Shown: positions 7,573-16,343, counted from the stretch's first letter. The stretch is 64,000 nt of DNA from CAWEQO01 sp963811225 (GCA_963811225.1 CAWEQO010000007.1:1-64000), one strand, 5' to 3'. Numbers and translations are program-made. Notes: a model not told the origin generated them from the sequence alone.

Positions 7573-8047
7573 ATTTCCTCAATACCTCCATGAATTCTCG
7601 TATGTCCATCCCCAGCCGTGAGGATAGCTGTCGGCGGTAGGCAAAAAGTTCCATATCATCCAACTTGGAAATCTCAACGAGCGCATCCGCAAGACGCAAT
7701 TTGCGCACTACTCTCGCCCCCGATTTGGTATCGTAGACATCCGTGCAAGCCGCGAGAGCTATCTCGACTTGGTTATTTCCTTCGGAGCTCTTTTCGTCTT
7801 CTGTTGCTCCTCTGATAAATTGCAACAGTTCGTTGTGTAACTCCTTCTGCGAAATACCCAACCGCCTAGAAAACTCTTTTCTGTAGATCATGTAGGTTAC
7901 TTCGCCCAGATTAGAAATCTGTTCTAACACCTGTTTCATTCCTTCAGGACTGACCTTAGAAACTTGCACTTCAATCCTGGGCGCTCGGTCACACGCTACT
8001 AATGCCTCATGAATTTTGGTCTTGACTAACCTTGATTTTTTACCCAT
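7529..8047 (-). CDS. Hypothetical protein with two internal repeats
   Basis: This 172-aa protein contains two similar copies of an all-helical unit: VLEQISNLGEVTYMIYRKEF followed by SRRLGIS, and ALVEISKLDDMELFAYRRQL followed by SSRLGMD. Its N-terminal region (ALVACDRAPRIEVQVSKVSP) also matches the 85-aa protein encoded just upstream, so the two are paralogues. The start is set at 8047 rather than 8053, because AAAGGAG abuts the first ATG but lies 6 bases before the second. Lower GC than neighbours. No known family recognised. Confidence 0.55.
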   Translation of the reverse strand: MGKKSRLVKTKIHEALVACDRAPRIEVQVSKVSPEGMKQVLEQISNLGEVTYMIYRKEFSRRLGISQKELHNELLQFIRGATEDEKSSEGNNQVEIALAACTDVYDTKSGARVVRKLRLADALVEISKLDDMELFAYRRQLSSRLGMDIREFMEVLRKFNQDRATRSSQQTT

Positions 8048-8063
8048 TTCCATCTCCTTTGAT

Positions 8064-8321
8064 CTAAGCTAACTCCACCACTCCCACACCCTGCCGCAGC
8101 TTGTAGCTCTCCATCGCCAAGTCGTACTCCATCTCACCCAGGCACAGCTGCTGCGCGAACAGGCCGTGGTACTGCTGTTGGACCCGCTCATCCAGCTTCA
8201 CGATCTGCGCCAGCGCCTGCTCCAGCCCGCTCGGAGTGACCACATCCACGCTCACCCGCACCCGCTCCGCCTTGATGCATGCCATCAGCGCCCGCCAAAA
8301 CTTCTCAGCCCATTCGTCCAT
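8064..8321 (-). CDS. Hypothetical protein, paralogue of the following gene
   Basis: This 85-aa protein has no recognised family. ALMACIKAERVRVSVDVVTP followed by SGLEQALAQIVKLDE aligns with ALVACDRAPRIEVQVSKVSP followed by EGMKQVLEQISNLGE in the next gene, which shows common ancestry. The remaining helix (QYHGLFAQQLCLGEMEYDLA) matches the YRKEFSRRLGIS part more loosely. AGGAGG lies upstream of the ATG at 8321. The two genes are 16 bases apart and likely co-transcribed. Confidence 0.55.
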   Translation of the reverse strand: MDEWAEKFWRALMACIKAERVRVSVDVVTPSGLEQALAQIVKLDERVQQQYHGLFAQQLCLGEMEYDLAMESYKLRQGVGVVELA

Positions 8322-8556
8322 CCTGCCCTCCTACATCCGCTTGCATTCCTGGTCGATCCTCGTACACTATTTGTTAAGCGCAGTGGATAGAGACGCAAAG
8401 AACCCTGCACAACCGATCAAAGATCGTTGCTTTGTCAGCTTGCTCAGTTGTTTAGGTCAGTGGGTTGCGCCATTGTCGATCTTCGATGAAAGCTTCTGCG
8501 CCTGGTTCCCCCTCAGGGGTCAATGAAATTGCGATGTTGGTTTATTTAATCGTTCC

Positions 8557-8751
8557 CTATCGGTCCTCCTGGTGATTGCCGTTAGCAGCGGCGCTGGTGG
8601 ATTCTGCACTCTCCATGGCCTTCTCCCATGCCTGACGGATGAGGAAGCGGACCATATCGGATTTCGTGCGGACGGTCATGCGAGCGAGCTCCTCCAGCAT
8701 TTCCTGCTCTTCTTCGCTCAGTCGCATGTTCAGGTAGGTGTTTTTGCCCAT
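8557..8751 (-). CDS. Ribbon-helix-helix (CopG/Arc-type) regulator
   Basis: A protein of 64 aa from the ATG at 8751. The N-terminal half (GKNTYLNMRLSEEEQEMLEE followed by LARMTVRTKSDMVRFLIRQAW) has the beta-strand, helix, helix pattern of RHH DNA-binding proteins, which bind operators as dimers. The C-terminus is a short Ala/Ser/Asn tail. An upstream TTG (8781) is in frame but lies close to the predicted transcription start, so 8751 is preferred. It is divergent from the XRE gene, an arrangement typical of a genetic switch or plasmid copy control. Confidence 0.75.
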   Translation of the reverse strand: MGKNTYLNMRLSEEEQEMLEELARMTVRTKSDMVRFLIRQAWEKAMESAESTSAAANGNHQEDR

Positions 8752-8783
8752 GTAAACTCTCTTTGATTTATTCAATCTCAACT

Positions 8784-8818
8784 GAGTTTATAGTAACTCT
8801 AATTCGTGCAATTGTCAA
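8784..8818 (-). promoter_or_regulatory. Promoter and palindromic operator of the RHH gene
   Basis: On the minus strand TTGACA (8818-8813) and TACTAT (8795-8790) are separated by 17 bases. A palindrome GAGTTTATAGTAACTC (8784-8799) covers the -10 and could be the binding site of one of the two divergent regulators. Confidence 0.65.
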
Positions 8819-8848
8819 CACTTTTGTAGAAATTACTCCACATATGGC

Positions 8849-8864
8849 TATAATTGTTCTAATG
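8849..8864 (+). promoter_or_regulatory. -10 box placing transcription start at the XRE ATG (leaderless)
   Basis: TATAAT (8849-8854) ends 7 bases before the ATG at 8862 and there is no ribosome-binding site. Transcription would start at or next to the A of the ATG, giving a leaderless mRNA. The -35 is poor. Confidence 0.5.
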
Positions 8865-9281
8865 ACGTTCTCCGACTGGCTCACAAAGAAGTACCTTGAA
8901 TGGCGTGGCGATGCGATCACTGGCCGTTCTGTCGCTGCCTACGCTCGGCATGTAGGAATAGCTCAAGGCTATATGAACGATATGCTGAACGGCAAAAAGA
9001 TGCCGGGCGTTAAAACCATTGCCAAGTTTGCTAAACTCTATGGGGATGAAATCTACGAAGCGGCCGGGCTGCCCGCACTTCAATCAGACGCCGCGTCCCC
9101 CTTCGATGCCTTGCCGCCCGACATGGCCCGCGCCTTAGAGCTCGCCACCGCTGAGGTCAACCGCACGCTCGAACAGCGCAGCCTCACCGGCTCCTCCCCC
9201 GAGGCCGAACGGATCACGATCGAGATCTTCGAAAAGTTTGGGTTCAAGTACGTCAGGACCGAAGAGGTCGAAGAAGAGTAG
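8862..9281 (+). CDS. XRE-family helix-turn-helix regulator
   Basis: This 139-aa protein is the probable repressor of the element. The HTH lies at about residues 20-65 (GRSVAAYARHVGIAQGYMND, then VKTIAKFAKLYGDEIYEAAG), followed by a 70-residue C-terminal part without a recognised domain. The start is ATG 8862 (MTFSDWLTKKYLEW), just downstream of a TATAAT; the longer open frame from 8763 runs through the promoter and is not credible. It is transcribed divergently from the RHH gene, with operators likely in the 110-bp gap. Confidence 0.75.
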   Translation: MTFSDWLTKKYLEWRGDAITGRSVAAYARHVGIAQGYMNDMLNGKKMPGVKTIAKFAKLYGDEIYEAAGLPALQSDAASPFDALPPDMARALELATAEVNRTLEQRSLTGSSPEAERITIEIFEKFGFKYVRTEEVEEE

Positions 9282-9398
9282 GTAAAAAGCAAGCGCTTCA
9301 AAGTGGCTCCTTCGTTCAAAGTTGGTATCGATAATATAAATAGTATGCCCGTTCTAGTAATTCCGCAATCCCCCATCCGGTTAAGTTGAGGTTGAATA

Positions 9399-11071
9399 AT
9401 GGGGGATGAATCACCTGATAAGGGGATCACACGGTTAACCATCATGAACACACTCTACTACGGCGACAATCTCGACATACTGCGTGAATATATCCAAAAC
9501 GAGACGGTGGACCTGATCTACCTGGATCCTCCGTTTAACTCCAACGCCAGCTATAACGTCCTCTTCTCCGAAAAAAGCGGCGCCAAAAGCGCCGCTCAGA
9601 TCCAGGCCTTCGAAGATACTTGGGAATGGAACGCCGCCTCAGCGCAGGCCTACGAAGAAACCCTCGCCCACGGCGGCCAGGTCGCCACCAGCATCAAAGC
9701 CTTCCAAGACATGCTCGGCAGCAGCAACCTCATGGCCTACCTCGCCATGATGGCCCCGCGCCTGATCCAGCTGCACCGCGTCCTCAAACCCACCGGCAGC
9801 CTCTACCTTCACTGCGACCCCACCGCCAGCCATTACCTCAAGATCCTCCTGGATGCGATCTTTGGACCGGCTAATTTCAGGAGCGAGATTATTTGGAAAC
9901 GCAGCCACTCTCATGAAATAGTGCAAAAAATATGGTCCTGTCCATGACGTTATCTTTTATTATGTGAAATCCGAGAACTTTATTTGGAACGATATTCGGC
10001 AAGAAAACGATCAGCGAATATATAGATAAGAATTTCAAATATGATGATGATGATGGGAGAGGACCATACTGGACAGGCGATATAAATGCAGTGGTAAGAC
10101 GGAACGGTGAAACTGGCGATTCACGGCGGGATCAAATCCGACCACAAAAAACCGGCATTGGATGGTTCCACCGTCTAAAGGACGAGCTGGACACAGACAG
10201 CCGTGTTATATTGTCCCCCGACGCCGGTGCATGGCCGAAATTAAAGCGGTATATTCGTGAAGCGAAAGGCATTCCATTGCAGGATATATGGGATGATATT
10301 CACGGCCTATCTACAATGGGCGCTCCAAAAGATGAACGCCTCGGCTATCCCACTCAAAAACCGCAAGCCCTCCTGGAGCGCATCATCCAGGCCAGCAGCA
10401 ACGAGGGCGACGTGGTGCTCGATCCCTTCTGCGGCTGCGGCACGGCCGTCGCCGCCGCCCAGAAGCTCAACCGCCAGTGGATCGGCATCGACATCACCTT
10501 CCTGGCCATCGACCTGATCAAGCGCCGCCTGAAAGACAGCTACGGCGACCAGGCCCAGTACCAGGTGATCGGCGAACCGTACACCGTCAGCGAAGCCCGC
10601 CGCCTGGCCGCCCGCGATCCCTTCCAGTTCGAGTGGTGGGCAGTCAGCCTGCTGGGCGCGCGCGGTATCGAGAAAAAGAAAGGCGCCGATCGGGGCATTG
10701 ACGGCCGTCTGTACTTTGTCGATGATGCGACCAAGGCCACCAAGCAGATTGTCATCCAGGTCAAATCCGGTAAGCTGCATGCTGGTTACATCCGCGATCT
10801 GCGCGGCGTGATCGAGCGTGAAGGGGCAGAGATCGGCGTACTGATCGCCCTGCATGAACCGACCCGGCAAATGCGCTCCGAAGCCTCCACAGCCGGTTAT
10901 TACCAGTCCCCCTGGGGCAATCACCCCCGCATGCAGATCCTCACCATCGAAGAATTGCTCGCCGGCCGCTGCATCGACATGCCCCCCCTCCGCCAGACCA
11001 GCGTCACCTACAAAAAAGCCCCGCGCCAAACCCGAAAACAAGGAACGCAGTTATCCTTTGATGAAAGTTAG
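9399..11071 (+). CDS. DNA adenine methyltransferase fused to Mrr-like nuclease, frameshifted
   Basis: The first part (9399-9947) carries the beta-type N6-adenine methylase motif IYLDPPFNSN. The second (open from about 10001 to 11071) carries the SAM motif VLDPFCGCGTAVAAA. After it comes a PD-(D/E)xK-type nuclease region (GADRGIDGRLYF and VIQVKSGK), so one chain would both modify and cut. Between about 9912 and 10020 the conserved sequence jumps among frames (KYGPVHDVIFYYVKSENF in another frame, then YIDKNFKYDDDDGRGPYW), so the gene is broken or mis-sequenced there. GAGG supports ATG 9399; ATG 9444 (MNTLYYGDNL) fits the family better. It overlaps the recombinase start by 11 bases. Confidence 0.75.
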
Positions 11072-12640
11072 CAGTAATCCGTTTCCCCCATCCGCCGGCA
11101 TCGTCGCATACCTTCGTGACAGCGGCCACGAGGACCAAGAGCTCTCCGTCGACCAGCAAGAGCAGGTCATCCGCGCCTGGTGCGCCGACCACGGCTACAC
11201 TCCTGACGCGCCTCTTCTTCGACGCCGCCCGCGCCCGGCTCCTCCACCATCGGCCGCGCCGCCTTCCTCGAGATGGTCGCCCACTTCCGCGCCGATGGCT
11301 GCCCCGATGCCGGCATCGTCATCTGGAAGTTCAACCGCTTCGCCCGCGACATCGACGACGCCCAGTATTACAAGGCCGACCTGCGCCGCCGTGGCTTCAA
11401 GATCCACTCACTGAATGACAGCGTGCCCGATGGCCTCGACGGCCGCTTCTTCGAGGCGGCCATCGACTGGATGAACGCCCGCTACCTCGAAGATCTCTCC
11501 GTCGACGTGCGCCGCGGGTTATACTATATCGTGCAGCAGGGCGGCATCCCCGGCATCCCGCCGCGCGGCTTCCTCCGCGAAGCCCTCCAGCTGGGAACCC
11601 ACCGCGACGGCCGCCCGCGAACCGTCCACCGCTGGGTGCCCGATCCGACCATGATCGACGCCGTGCGCACCGCCTTCCAGATGCGCGCCGCAGGCAGCAG
11701 CTACGCCGCCATCACCAAAGCCACCCGCATTTACACCAACAAGAACTCGTGGACACACTTCTTCAGCAATCGCCTCTACATGGGTGAGCTGCACTACGGC
11801 GACCTGGTCATCCCCGGCTACTGCGAGCCGATCGTCAGCGAAGAGCTCTTCAACGCCGTTCAAGCCGTGAACCAAAAGAATATCGAGAAAGGCAAGAAAA
11901 TGGATGCAGAGACCACCACCAACCATCCCCGGCGCGCCCGGTCCGTCTACCTTCTGTCCGGCCTGCTCAAATGCGCCCGCTGCGGCGGCGCCATGAACGG
12001 CGAGACCATGAAAAAGAAAGGCCGCGCCACCATGCGCTACTACGGCTGCAGCACCCACCGGCGCAACGGCAGCTGCGACGCCCAGCTCATCCCCCAGCAG
12101 CTGCTCGAAGAGACCGTCCTGCATGAGGTGATCGACCACATCCTCGACACCGGCAACCTTGCCAACCTGCAGGCCCGCGAGCTGGAGACCACCGGCGAGC
12201 ACACCGCAGAGCTGCAGGCCCAGCTGAAGACCCTCGACAGCGACCTGAAAGCCCTCAAGCGCAAACTAACCAACATTTCGGGCGCGATAGCCGAAGCTGG
12301 CCACAGCCAAACGCTCCTGGGCCAGCTCAGCGACCTCGAACGCCAGGAAACAAAAACCCTGGCAGAAATCGCCAGGGTAAAATCAGCCTTGAACGCCGTA
12401 CCCGATCAGCCCGAACCGCACACCATCGACCAGCTGGCCGCCAACCTGCGCACCGCCCTCACCACCGGCGACCTTGACCAGCGCCGCAGGGTTCTACACG
12501 GCCTCATCCACAGCATCACCGTCGAACGCCTGGGTGATAAAATAACCGGCCTGATCACCTACTACAAACCGGATGAACTTGTGAACACAGAGGGGGGATA
12601 TGTCTATGAAGTGAGCCACCGAAGGGATTCGAACCCTTGA
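11061..12640 (+). CDS. Large serine recombinase, two frameshifts near N-terminus
   Basis: Serine integrases cut and exchange att sites through a serine. The N-terminus from ATG 11061 has AYLRDSGHEDQELSVDQQ, with the catalytic Ser in RDS. The frame then shifts twice (about 11197 and 11232; pieces RLFFDAAR and PGSSTIGRAAFLE) before the long open part from 11273, which has FNRFARD and the rest of the catalytic domain. Next come a recombinase domain (GIPPRGFLRE), a four-Cys zinc ribbon (CARCGGAMNG and YYGCSTHRRNGSCDAQ) and a coiled coil. The last residues (SHRRDSNP) are read from the antisense of tRNA-Thr. As written it is inactive unless the indels are sequencing errors. Confidence 0.85.
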
Positions 12641-12686
12641 CCTGACGATTACGAATCGTCTGCTCTACCATCTGAGCTACGGTGGC
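12614..12686 (-). tRNA. tRNA-Thr (anticodon CGU)
   Basis: The minus strand folds into a full cloverleaf: acceptor GCCACCG/CGGTGGC, anticodon stem GACGA/TCGTC with loop TTCGTAA (anticodon CGT in DNA), and T-loop TTCGAAT. CCA is not encoded. The 3' half lies against the mobile element, and the serine recombinase frame ends inside it. The tRNA is intact. Confidence 0.95.
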
Positions 12687-12695
12687 GCGAGGCAC

Positions 12696-12725
12696 ATTAT
12701 ACCAGCACACGACTCAAACACGCAA
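12696..12725 (-). promoter_or_regulatory. tRNA-Thr promoter
   Basis: On the minus strand TTGCGT (12725-12720), an 18-base spacer and TATAAT (12701-12696), with TGG just before the -10 (extended -10). It is on the chromosomal side of the tRNA, so integration at the 3' end leaves it intact. Confidence 0.65.
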
Positions 12726-12737
12726 GAGACGGAAACC

Positions 12738-14006
12738 ATGAATATTGCTATGATCTCGTACCATACCTGCCCCCTGGCGACGCTGGGGGGCAAAGATACC
12801 GGTGGAATGAATGTCTATGTCCGTGAGCTGGCTGCCCACCTCGGCGAACAGGACGTGCATGTGGATGTGTTCACCCGCTCGCAGGACGAGCATGTCCCCC
12901 ACGTGCTGCACGACCTTGGTTTCTGCAACCGCGTCGTGCACGTCCCCGCCGGCCCGGAAGTGCCGCTGCCCAAGCCCGAGCTGGCCGAGCACCTGCCACA
13001 GTTTGTGGAGGGTATCCAGCGCTTTGCCGATGAGAAGGGCTTTCGCTACGATCTGATCCACTCGCACTACTGGATGTCTGGTCTGGCCGCCGAGAAGCTG
13101 AAAGAGCGCTGGGATGTGCCGATTGTCCAGATGTTCCATACCCTCGGACAGATGAAGAATCGCATCGCGCGTAGTCCGGGCGAGACCGAAGGCCCCTACC
13201 GGGTCGAGGGGGAGTACCAGGTGCTGCGCGCCGCCGATAAAGTTGTGGTGGCCACCCCTGCCGAGCAGTCACAGTTGGAGTTCCTCTACCATGTTGACCC
13301 GCGCAAGCTGGTCACCATCCCGCCCGGCGTCGACACCCGTCACTTCTACCCCATTCCGGACGATGAGGCCAAGGCCGTGGTCGGCGTACCGCCCAAGGAC
13401 AAGATGATGCTGTTTGTGGGGCGCATCGAGCCGCTCAAGGGCATTGACACCCTCATCCGGGCCATCGCCTACGTTCACGAGAAGGGCTTGCTGGCCCAAT
13501 ATCCCCATTACCTGGCAATCATCGGCGGCGACCCGGGCGCCAACGGGAACGATATGAGCGCCGAAATGCCTCGCTTACAGCGCCTGTGCCAAGAACTGGG
13601 CATCGGAGACCTGGTGCTGTTCCTGGGCAAGCGCAGCCAGAACTCGCTCCCCTACTACTACTCGGCGGCCGAGATGGTGATCGTACCCTCGCATTACGAA
13701 TCCTTTGGGATGGTGGCGCTGGAGGCGATGGCCTGCGGAACGCCGGTGGTCGCTTCGCAAGTCGGTGGGCTTGCTTTCCTGATGCAGGACGGCGTGACCG
13801 GTTATGTCGTTCCGGACGATGATCCCGTGGCGTTGGGCGACCGCCTGGCCCAGCTGATCTCACAGCCGGAACTGCGCGCCCGTCTCGGCGAGCAGGCCAA
13901 CGCCTATGCGCAGCAATACCGCTGGGAGGATATCACCACCCGTATCCACAACCTGTATCGAGAGGTCCTCAACGCCTATCAACCGGCCGTGGTGAAGTCG
14001 TTGTAA
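12738..14006 (+). CDS. Glycosyltransferase family 4 protein (MshA/sucrose-phosphate-synthase-like)
   Basis: This 422-aa enzyme transfers a sugar from a nucleotide donor. The N-terminal Rossmann domain has GGKDTGGMNVYVREL, and the C-terminal half has VGRIEPLKGIDTL and the E-x7-E motif (SHYESFGMVALEAMACGTPV) that binds the donor. The pattern fits the group of D-inositol-3-phosphate glycosyltransferases and sucrose-phosphate synthases; the acceptor cannot be told from sequence. It starts 51 bases after the tRNA, the first clearly chromosomal gene, and ends at a strong inverted repeat. Confidence 0.85.
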   Translation: MNIAMISYHTCPLATLGGKDTGGMNVYVRELAAHLGEQDVHVDVFTRSQDEHVPHVLHDLGFCNRVVHVPAGPEVPLPKPELAEHLPQFVEGIQRFADEKGFRYDLIHSHYWMSGLAAEKLKERWDVPIVQMFHTLGQMKNRIARSPGETEGPYRVEGEYQVLRAADKVVVATPAEQSQLEFLYHVDPRKLVTIPPGVDTRHFYPIPDDEAKAVVGVPPKDKMMLFVGRIEPLKGIDTLIRAIAYVHEKGLLAQYPHYLAIIGGDPGANGNDMSAEMPRLQRLCQELGIGDLVLFLGKRSQNSLPYYYSAAEMVIVPSHYESFGMVALEAMACGTPVVASQVGGLAFLMQDGVTGYVVPDDDPVALGDRLAQLISQPELRARLGEQANAYAQQYRWEDITTRIHNLYREVLNAYQPAVVKSL

Positions 14007-14013
14007 GGAAGAG

Positions 14014-14065
14014 ATAGAGAGCAGTAAAATCGACCAGTACACCAGCCGATTTTACTGCTCTCTAT
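14014..14065. terminator. Bidirectional terminator-like hairpin, 19-bp perfect stem
   Basis: The arms 14014-14032 and 14047-14065 are perfect inverted repeats around a 14-base loop. It lies between convergent genes (12738-14006 and 14088-14720). One side contains GAGAGCAG, a motif recurring in other hairpins of this window. Confidence 0.8.
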
Positions 14066-14087
14066 TGTTTGCTCGCTGTTCTGTGCT

Positions 14088-14720
14088 TTACAATAACGCC
14101 GCGCCCTGGAACGCCGAAAGCGCCAGCGTGATGAAGAACCACAGCGCCAGCGCCGCCCAGGTCCGGTCGATCGAGCCTCCCTGGAACAGGAACAGGCGCA
14201 CCATTGCGATTAAAGCGCCTAAAGTGTACGTGTAACCACTGAGTATGGTTAAGTTGCTGTTCGGGATCCAGACGATCAGCCCGTTGGCGTTATTCAACAG
14301 CAAGTGACCCACCGCTCCAAGCAGCAGAGTTGCCAGGAAAAACCTGACGCCCAGCGGTAGGTTTTTCCACAACATGAACACCACCATCCCCATCAAGAAC
14401 AGGATCATCATACCGGTGATGCTGCCGACCGGTATATCTCCTAGAGAGCTGCTGATCGTGACCATCATCCAGGCCAGAATGCCCCCGGCCAGCCCAAATC
14501 GGGCGCTGGTTACTTCCCCATTCTGGCCGAAAACCGAGCGCTCCAAACACAGGATCACGCCCGCAAGGAGCCCAATGGCATAGATAAAAAGCCCGGTATT
14601 ACGAAATGCTTGCTCAATGGGATTCACCATCAAAATCAGGGTCAGGGTGATGAGCAGCAAAACCAAAGCGGTCGCGAACCCGTCGGCTAGTTTTCCTGAT
14701 AGATCTTTCGTGGCTTGCAT
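14088..14720 (-). CDS. Integral membrane protein, about six membrane segments
   Basis: This 210-aa protein has no recognised family. Hydrophobic segments lie roughly at residues 17-33, 43-60, 78-95, 100-118, 125-145, 155-175 and 185-205. The start at 14720 (MQATKDLSGKL) is chosen because AGGAG precedes it by 8 bases; the longer frame from 14756 has none. Monocistronic between a terminator and dinB. Function unknown. Confidence 0.6.
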   Translation of the reverse strand: MQATKDLSGKLADGFATALVLLLITLTLILMVNPIEQAFRNTGLFIYAIGLLAGVILCLERSVFGQNGEVTSARFGLAGGILAWMMVTISSSLGDIPVGSITGMMILFLMGMVVFMLWKNLPLGVRFFLATLLLGAVGHLLLNNANGLIVWIPNSNLTILSGYTYTLGALIAMVRLFLFQGGSIDRTWAALALWFFITLALSAFQGAALL

Positions 14721-14824
14721 TGGATTTCTCCTGTTGTGCTTTGACGTTATGATCATAAAATAGCCTCTGCTTCGATGAGTAAATCAGAAATCCAATGGGT
14801 GTCATGCTTAATGCCAGGAAGCGT

Positions 14825-16024
14825 TCAGCCTCCGTCTTCGCCTCGGATCGTCCGGCCCCGCCGGATGACTTTCTTCCCATACCGTTCGCGCAGGTCGTCG
14901 AGCGCTTCCAACAGCCGCCGCTCCTTCTCGCTGTTCGTATCCCATAAGCTCAGCTGGTGCGCGCACGCCGACAGGTTGCTTGCGCCGATGCCTAACAGCC
15001 GCACGGCCTGGCCGGGTTTCCAAATATCTTTGAAGAGCTGCTCGGCTGCCCCAAACAAGATGCTGTCTGCATTTGTGGGCTGGTCGAGGGTAGTCTGGCG
15101 GCTGTGTGTACTAAAATCGGGCCGGCGGAGCTTGATACGCACTGTGGAAGCACACAACCCTTGCTCTCGCAGCCGGAAGGCTACCTTTTCGGCCTGGTTT
15201 TGGAGCGTTCGCAGCAAGAAAACCCCATCTGAACGATCTCTGTCGAAAGTCACTTCCTGGCTGATCGACTTGATCGTATGCTCGGTCTCCACCGGGCGAT
15301 CGTCGATCCCGGCCGCCCGCAGCGACAGGTCTCGCCCATTCTTGCCGAACAGGTCCATCATCCGGGCTTCCGGAAGCGCAGCCAGCTGACCGATGGTATG
15401 CACTCCAATCTCCGCCAGGCGTTCCGCCGTTTTCGGTCCGACGCCCCACAGCGCTTCAGTTTTCAAAGGCGCCAGAAAATCGGCTTCCTCGCCCGCCGGC
15501 ACCATCAGGATCGAGCGGGGATAGTCTCCGCTGCGGCTCTCGGCCTTGCCCCGGTCCGTGGCAATCTTGGCGACCAGCTTGTTGCTGGCCACCCCGATCG
15601 AGCACGGCAGCCGAGTCTCCTCCCAGATCGCAGCTTGCAGCTTTCTGGCGATCTCTAGCCCCGGCTCCGGCAGATCGCTCATATCCATGAATGCCTCATC
15701 GATCGAGATCTGCTCGACCAAACCGGTAAAGCGATGGAGGATGTCCATCACCTGCTCAGACGCGGCCCGGTAGGCGGAGTAGTCTCCGGGGAGCAAGATT
15801 AGAGAAGGACATTTGCGCATCGCCACCGCTGTTGGCATGGCCGAGCGGACACCCAGCAGGCGGGCCGGGTAAGAGCAAGAGGAAACGACGCCGCGCTGGC
15901 TGGGCTTGCCGCCCACCGCAAACGGTTTTCCATGTAACTCCGTCTGGCGCAGCTCTTCGACCGCACAGAAAAACGCATCCAGGTCGAGATGAAAGATTTT
16001 CCGCTTACGTGGTTCAGCATTCAT
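14825..16024 (-). CDS. dinB: DNA polymerase IV
   Basis: A Y-family polymerase of 399 aa that copies past damaged bases. Palm motifs are HLDLDAFFCAVEEL near the N-terminus and ISIDEAFMDMSDL around residue 105, supplying the metal-binding carboxylates. The helix-hairpin-helix thumb region (GPKTAERLAEIGVHTIGQLA) and the little-finger domain follow. Length is normal for the family, slightly extended at the C-terminus. Its promoter puts transcription start only a few bases before the ATG, and no ribosome-binding site is visible. Confidence 0.93.
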   Translation of the reverse strand: MNAEPRKRKIFHLDLDAFFCAVEELRQTELHGKPFAVGGKPSQRGVVSSCSYPARLLGVRSAMPTAVAMRKCPSLILLPGDYSAYRAASEQVMDILHRFTGLVEQISIDEAFMDMSDLPEPGLEIARKLQAAIWEETRLPCSIGVASNKLVAKIATDRGKAESRSGDYPRSILMVPAGEEADFLAPLKTEALWGVGPKTAERLAEIGVHTIGQLAALPEARMMDLFGKNGRDLSLRAAGIDDRPVETEHTIKSISQEVTFDRDRSDGVFLLRTLQNQAEKVAFRLREQGLCASTVRIKLRRPDFSTHSRQTTLDQPTNADSILFGAAEQLFKDIWKPGQAVRLLGIGASNLSACAHQLSLWDTNSEKERRLLEALDDLRERYGKKVIRRGRTIRGEDGG

Positions 16025-16343
16025 ATCGTCGCTTTTAGTGTACCCTGCTTGCCGCCTCGAATCAATCTCATTTAGTTTTCACTTTTGTTGGGCCGCAGCC
16101 CCAGATCTTACAGTTTTATATCGATTGTTAAAAAAGCGTAACAGGTTAATGAACCGCCGGCCCCCAACCCGCTTCGCCTAATCCCCTTGTGCATTCGAAA
16201 CCCTAACCTCCCGCCAAAACCTGAGCCTTTGCTCCAGCCGCAGCTCCAGACTTTTAGCCTGGAGTTCATCTTCCTACCAGAACCCCATCCATTCTCGCGA
16301 CGATAGTCTCCTACCTCCAATCGCATCCATCCAATGGACCGCT
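16025..16343. other. Intergenic region with dinB promoter
   Basis: On the minus strand TTGATT (16065-16060) and TACACT (16042-16037) are separated by 17 bases, giving dinB a leader of only about 6 bases. The rest (16070-16343) shows no convincing gene or RNA; a 72-codon open frame at 16108-16326 lacks a ribosome-binding site and looks accidental. Confidence 0.5.

Larger units (their letters stand above)
1..12640. mobile_element. Integrated mobile element, left end outside window
   Basis: Inferred from content: a primase-helicase (1839-4736), a tyrosine recombinase (5979-6944), an iteron-like non-coding region (1515-1842), RHH and XRE regulators, a methyltransferase-nuclease and a large serine recombinase, with mostly unrecognised small genes and no housekeeping genes. 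The right boundary is placed at the tRNA-Thr gene, because the serine recombinase frame stops inside the tRNA T-arm (12638-12640) and chromosomal genes start directly after the tRNA. The left boundary is not in the window. It could be one element or two stacked ones, since it carries two recombinases of different families. No conjugation genes are visible here. Confidence 0.65.

Noticed and set aside
9368..9408. Hairpin ATCCCCCAT/ATGGGGGAT before the methylase
   Set aside because: Only 9 bp with a long loop and no T-run; it may affect the start choice, but no function can be supported.
16108..16326. A 72-codon minus-strand open frame before dinB
   Set aside because: No ribosome-binding site, odd composition (many Gly/Arg/Ser), and no domain; looks accidental in GC-rich DNA.
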